A stretch of 64,000 nucleotides of DNA from Cyanoderma ruficeps (Eukaryota > Chordata > Aves > Passeriformes > Timaliidae): assembly GCA_008694505.1 (NCBI GenBank), contig VZDJ01000116.1, forward strand, positions 24,152,634 through 24,216,633, read 5' to 3'. Both the position numbers and the translations under genes were made by a program. Within the stretch, counting starts at the first letter, position 1. The number at the start of each line of letters is the position of its first letter. The notes under the pieces were generated by a model, which was given only the letters and a program-made list of their open reading frames with translations, was not told the origin of the DNA and searched no databases. Below are positions 59,401 through 64,000 of this stretch, piece after piece.

Positions 59401-60943
59401 GGTTTTTTTTTTTCCCCCTGATGCTCTTCGTAAGTTATTCAAAAGCATCTGGGATGTTCCCCGCTTTTCTCTAGCAGGGAAAAGGCAGGAGTATTATCAG
59501 CCACGCTAACAAGTCGATTTGACAGGCCATTGTTGGATGAATAAGCTGCTCCTGATGACAAGTGCACCAGCTCACTTATGATTGTGAAGCTCTTGGAGGG
59601 TTCACTCATCAGAGCATTTGGTTACAATCACTCCCTTCGAGTTATTTCATCAGGATCTCCTGTCAGGCTGCAGTGCCAGGCCAGGAGACTGAAAGGAGGT
59701 AGGAATGGATGACCAAAAGAGATGACAATTCTTAATTATCAAGCTGTATATTTAGTCCTGAGGAGTCCCCCAAGAGCAGAGGGTCAGCTTAGTGATCACA
59801 CTGGAGCTGTGCTCCCAGTTTGATATTTTAAGCAAACTCTTTCAGCCAGCGGCAGGTTCACAGTCAGGGAACAATGGGAGCAGGGGCTGCTTCACATTTC
59901 TGACATACCAGCGATGCCAATTTATGAATTCTTCTATAAATCTCTGGAGATACAAACCATCTGTAAAGGATAAAAAGACAACAACATTTATGCATTTGGT
60001 TACACATAAGAGCAGTGAATATGTTTTGTTTAGACAATTCCCATGAATTCCAGTCTCAAGAATCACTGACAACGTCTTGTTTGTGAGTTTTAAATAATGA
60101 CAGCAAAGCAGAGTTTCCAGATAGCTATACAAAAACATAGATTAATAAGTGACTGCCTTCCCATCTGTTTTTGTTACTGTGCCTTTTAAAGGGGCAAGTT
60201 ACACCCTATTTGAATATGCTAGTGGCTGAGCAGAAATAAAAGAGCTTATCTGCTAATTTAATTTTATCTCCTAAATCAAAAGCAGTTATTATAGGAGCAT
60301 CAGTTAAGTCTTAATTATATGTTTTTGCTTCTTAAAACTCCTTCATAGAAGAATTAATAAACAATGAGGTATGTGACGGACTTAGGGTATTTTTCCAGGT
60401 CTTTTATCTTCCTTTGACCTTGGAGGTTATGTGTACAAAATATATTGCAGGATTAGGCCTGAGAAAATTAGGATTTATCATTTTTAGTGATACTTAGAAG
60501 AATTTGCCATTGTATGGGTATTATTTTTCAATGCTTTACCAGGTTTCAGGGACAGAACCTATATTTTATTCCTTAGAATGACCTCCTACCATGTCTAAAT
60601 AGAAAAAGACAGCCTGTCTTCTGATTGACTACATAGCAATGTTACCACATGGTCTTTTCTTAAACTCAGAAAGGCAAAAAAAAGGAAGATGAAGGGAAAA
60701 ACCCCATTTATTGCCAGGTTAAAATGAGTTGGGAACCCGCTTCTAGAGTAGTGCTTGCTTAGCCTGAGCTGAAGAAGTTTTGAACTGCTTAATGACATCA
60801 GTGTACCTTAACAGAAATTCTTTTATAGGAAAGCTTGGTTCATAGCAAAATTTATCTCTTCTCAGTGCAAGTTCCTTCTGGTCTGGGCTGCAGCTTTGCT
60901 ACATGTAGTAAAGAGGAAACCATTAACAGACAAATCTGTGGAA
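59401..60943. other. Non-coding, nothing firm
   Basis: Repeat-free sequence, with unique blocks at about 59440-59720 that could be conserved. No exon recognised. Confidence 0.45.
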
Positions 60944-61341
60944 GGATTTGGAGCACAAGTCTCTTGAGGGGTATTTGAGGGAGCTGTGGAGCTTAGCCTA
61001 GAGAAAAGGAGGCTCCTGGGGGCTTGATCACTCTCTACAACTGCCCGACAGGACCGTGGAGCCAGGTGGAAGTCAAACTCCCATGTAACAAGTGACAGGA
61101 TGAGAGAAACTGGCCTCAAATTCCAGCAGGGGTGGTTTAGATTGATATTGGGAAAGACTGCATCACTAGAAGAGTGGTCTAGCATTGGGACAGTTGCCCA
61201 AGTCAGTGGCGCTGTCACCATCCCTGGAGGGATTTAAGAGACTTGAGGATGTGTCACTTGGGGATCAGTGGTGGGCTTGGAATTGCCACTGGATCTTAGG
61301 GGTCTTTTCCAACCTAAATGATTTTATGGTTCTGTGATCCT
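60944..61341 (+). mobile_element. CR1 LINE, 5'-truncated
   Basis: Runs from GGATTTGGAGCACAAGTCTC through GAGAAAAGGAGGCTCC, AGTGACAGGATGAGAGAAAC, GGCCTCAAATTCCAGCAGGG, CCATCCCTGGAGGGATTTAA and GGTCTTTTCCAACCTAAATG to the tail TTCTGTGATCCT, in standard CR1 order on the plus strand. It is the only copy here on this strand. The former reverse-transcriptase end is no longer an open frame. Confidence 0.93.
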
Positions 61342-62250
61342 ACTTCTCTGATGGGAAAGGGCAGTTGACTCATTATCACACCTGTGCTACTCCTAATAAT
61401 GATCGAACAGACTGTGTTATTTGACCTCGCAATAATTTTCCCTAATTTTTCACCTACATGCAATTCCCTTCTGTCCTCATACCAACAGCTTGTAATTATA
61501 CATCTGCACTGGTGTTAGCACCACTGTGGTTTCTGGCAGGTTGTCCTGCCATGCAGACAGACATCTGAATCAAAGTTGGTTGATATTATTTTAATTTATA
61601 TCTCAGCTGTATATATAGAATCACTGTAATTACTCTCTGCAAAATACACTGTCTTGCTGCAAAAGAATTAGACATATTACTTTTCCTGTTCTCAGCTCAG
61701 GAAGACAGGGAATAAGCTCAGGGATCAGAGTGTACGATCACACATACACCTTGGGGAGTGCACGTAGACTTCAGGTTTTTGTGGTGTGTAGGGCAAATTC
61801 CCACTAATCCTTAGAGCTGTGTGGCTTGCAGTGTGGTAGCTTTCTGATCCTTTTGGTCAAGATGCACTTAGGTCTGAGTTACTCTGGAGACTGATGTCAT
61901 GACTTAGCCAAGGAGAATTAAAAACACTGATGTGAAGATAGGCTGTGAAGGCGAGGATATCCACGGGGGTATAGGTGTCACACCACGAGAAAAGCAGCAG
62001 AATGGAGCCTTTGCTGTGAGGAATGACCTGAAAATCCAAGGCCATTAATGTGAATTTGAGATCAGCTTTCCACGGCTTTACCAAGGAAGGCTGTAAAAAG
62101 GACAAAACGCTTCGGGCCACGCAAGAGTGCAGATGTTAACGAAAACAAAAATCAGAAGTTGAAGCATAACCAATTTAATGCCTGTCCGAACTTGTACATG
62201 AGATATCCACTTGCAAGGCATGTGGCAAGAGCCTGTGACCTCATTTCCCC
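61342..62250. other. Non-coding, nothing recognised
   Basis: No feature recognised after the CR1 tail. Confidence 0.5.
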
Positions 62251-62420
62251 TGGCACACGGGGAGAAAGTGTTATTTTCTCATGCCATCACACGGAAACCG
62301 GAAGCTTTTCTTTCCAAGTGATAACTTGAACAGATGCAACGTATTTCCCAGTAATGCAGGCGGCAACATGTGTTGCCACTGCAGTTTGAAATGTCCATTA
62401 ATTTAACAGTAAATCCCTTA
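62251..62420. promoter_or_regulatory. Candidate regulatory block
   Basis: Unique sequence of mixed composition with GGCAACA-TG-TGTTGCC (62362-62377), an everted pair of RFX-like half sites around an E-box CATGTG, and TCCATTAATTTAAC nearby. Enhancer function is inferred from motifs only. Confidence 0.27.
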
Positions 62421-64000
62421 TCCCTGTAAAATGAAAACACCATATTCTACATGGACAGAGAAGAGAGTATAACTCTGCTTTTCAGATGTTTGAACCTCCA
62501 GTGGACAATTGTTCACCAATTTCAATTTACACAGCTGGCTGTCTCATCCTGAAAAGATGCCTTAGGACTGAGAAAGCATGGAAAGTAAATTACCATCTCA
62601 TTCCAAACAACATCATTTCCCTCTCCCCCAGGGTAAAATTGAGGTATGTTAATACAACAATGTTAGGAAGTCAGCCCCGCTTCTGTTGGCACAACATTTG
62701 ACCTATGTAAAGAGGCCAAAATTTTCTGAATATGTAGAAATGAAGTTCTGTAGATACCAGAATCTTGTTTGTCTTACCCAAAGATGATTATGAGGAAAGG
62801 ACTGAGGTACACAAAGTAATGAAAGATTTCATTGCAATTAGAGTGAAAATTAAAACAACCCTGTCTGGCAGAGTTAAAACATGTAAGCAGAAAATGAAGT
62901 TTCTGCTTTAGGTTAAAAAAAAAACCATATTGAGTGTTCTGTTCTCAAGTATTGCCAGTTTTTCTTCTCCATGCAATAGAGCAGTGGAAAATACTAAATT
63001 CAATACAGTCCAAATCTGTTTCTGACATTATCAACAGTGGGAAGGGAATAATCTGACTCAGCAAGTTCATTATCGCTAAGTGCACTTGAGCATGCTGAGT
63101 TTATAAATTTGATAATGCCTGGTTTATGAGTTTGATTACTGAGTTAAATTATAGCTCACAATAATTAGCCCATTTAATGCTGCCTCTACCACTGTGCTGG
63201 AAAAGCTAACAAAACACACAGCCAGATACTGATTGTGAGTCACATATGACAGCAAGGGGGAGATGGGGGCTGTGGCACACCCCCTCCTCCCCCACACCAA
63301 CACTGCTCTTTTCCATCCTTACTTCACTCCTGTCAGATTATTTTAACGTTTTTGAATGGTTTTCCATTCAGTGTACCATACAGTGGCGAGGAGTCTGGGA
63401 CTGATGCAGTCTCAAGGAATACTGTAAAGTAATATGGTTTTTCTATTGAAGTTTGATGCTTAGCAAAACCTCGAAATCCATCTAGAGATATGTTCTTCTA
63501 AATGATCAGAATTGTTTTCCTTCTTCCTGAAAGGGGCATGAGTCAAATAAACAATGCCAGAGGATGCTATTCCAAGGCATGTAAGAAGTTCTATGAAAAG
63601 TTCAGTGCTACTGGGAGGCTAAGTCCCCTCTGCCCTTGGAAATCTCCTCCTCCTTCACACCTTGAGGCACAACATCAGCTACAGTAACATAGCCTGAGAG
63701 GTCTCACTTCTCAGTTAGAATTTACCAGAGGTGAAAGGACCTTTACCCTTCTGGAGCAGTGCAACCAGAGGTTAGGCAATGCTAAGTGCAATTCTGTGAG
63801 GTCTCCTCAGGTGTGGGAACTGATATCCCCCCAGCCCCAAAAGTGCTCTCCCTCTCCATCTATAGGCAGAGATGAAGCTGCCAGTGCAGAACCATGCAGA
63901 AAGATGTGTTAAAGTGATTTTTGCACATCTTTTTGCATGTTTTTGCACATCAGGATGAGGCACAGAGAGGATGATTGGCTGGACTAGTGCTGATAAGACA
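62421..64000. other. Non-coding to window end
   Basis: AT-rich with an A-rich run near 62914. No exon, RNA gene or classified repeat recognised. The last 300 bases are slightly richer in G+C without a recognisable element. Confidence 0.5.

Overview
This window looks like nuclear DNA of a vertebrate, most likely a bird. The main evidence is four truncated CR1 retrotransposons with the short octamer-type tail (ATTCTGTGATCC-like), a low overall repeat load, and relics of old amniote repeats (a palindromic short-element family, an L2-type tail and a MIR-type core). There are no bacterial-style gene arrays, no operons, no rRNA or tRNA that I can recognise, and no CRISPR. I found no protein-coding exon that I can defend. 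The longer open frames lie in stop-poor, GC-rich stretches where several frames are open at once, or are of lengths expected by chance.

Layout. Positions 1-2280 hold a short GGAA-rich microsatellite and a strong CpG island (about 236-1850) with Sp1-type, RFX-type and duplicated CpG-rich motifs. This is the best candidate promoter, probably of a developmental regulator lying mostly outside the window. From about 2.3 to 14.7 kb the DNA is AT-rich and non-coding, with an L2-type tail, two palindromic amniote repeat relics (one a well-preserved 28-bp-arm inverted repeat at 7553-7616) and a trinucleotide-rich patch. A CR1 copy (14756-15312) is followed directly by a second, smaller GC-rich element (15400-15910) with two perfect octamer sites 80 bp apart and an inverted CCAAT box. 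From 16 to 35.8 kb there is more non-coding DNA with a 91-bp tandem duplication, homeodomain-motif clusters and one small CR1. A 3-base assembly gap sits beside an AAT microsatellite at 35.8 kb.

From 36 to 64 kb the pattern continues. There are candidate regulatory blocks near 37.9, 40.3 and 62.3 kb, a CpG-dense patch with paired forkhead motifs at 46.3 kb, CR1 copies at 48.5 and 60.9 kb, and further amniote repeat relics at 45.25, 55.6, 57.9 and 59.3 kb. A stretch at 51.2-52.2 kb has suggestive but broken coding-like segments.

Overall reading (inference): this is part of a gene desert or a very large intron next to a developmental promoter, with function, if any, carried by cis-regulatory DNA. 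I did not find a demonstrable new biological system. The most interesting leads are the two GC-rich islands, the octamer pair, the intact palindrome at 7.55 kb and the broken coding-like tract at 51.2 kb. Conservation claims need alignment to other bird and reptile genomes, which I could not run.
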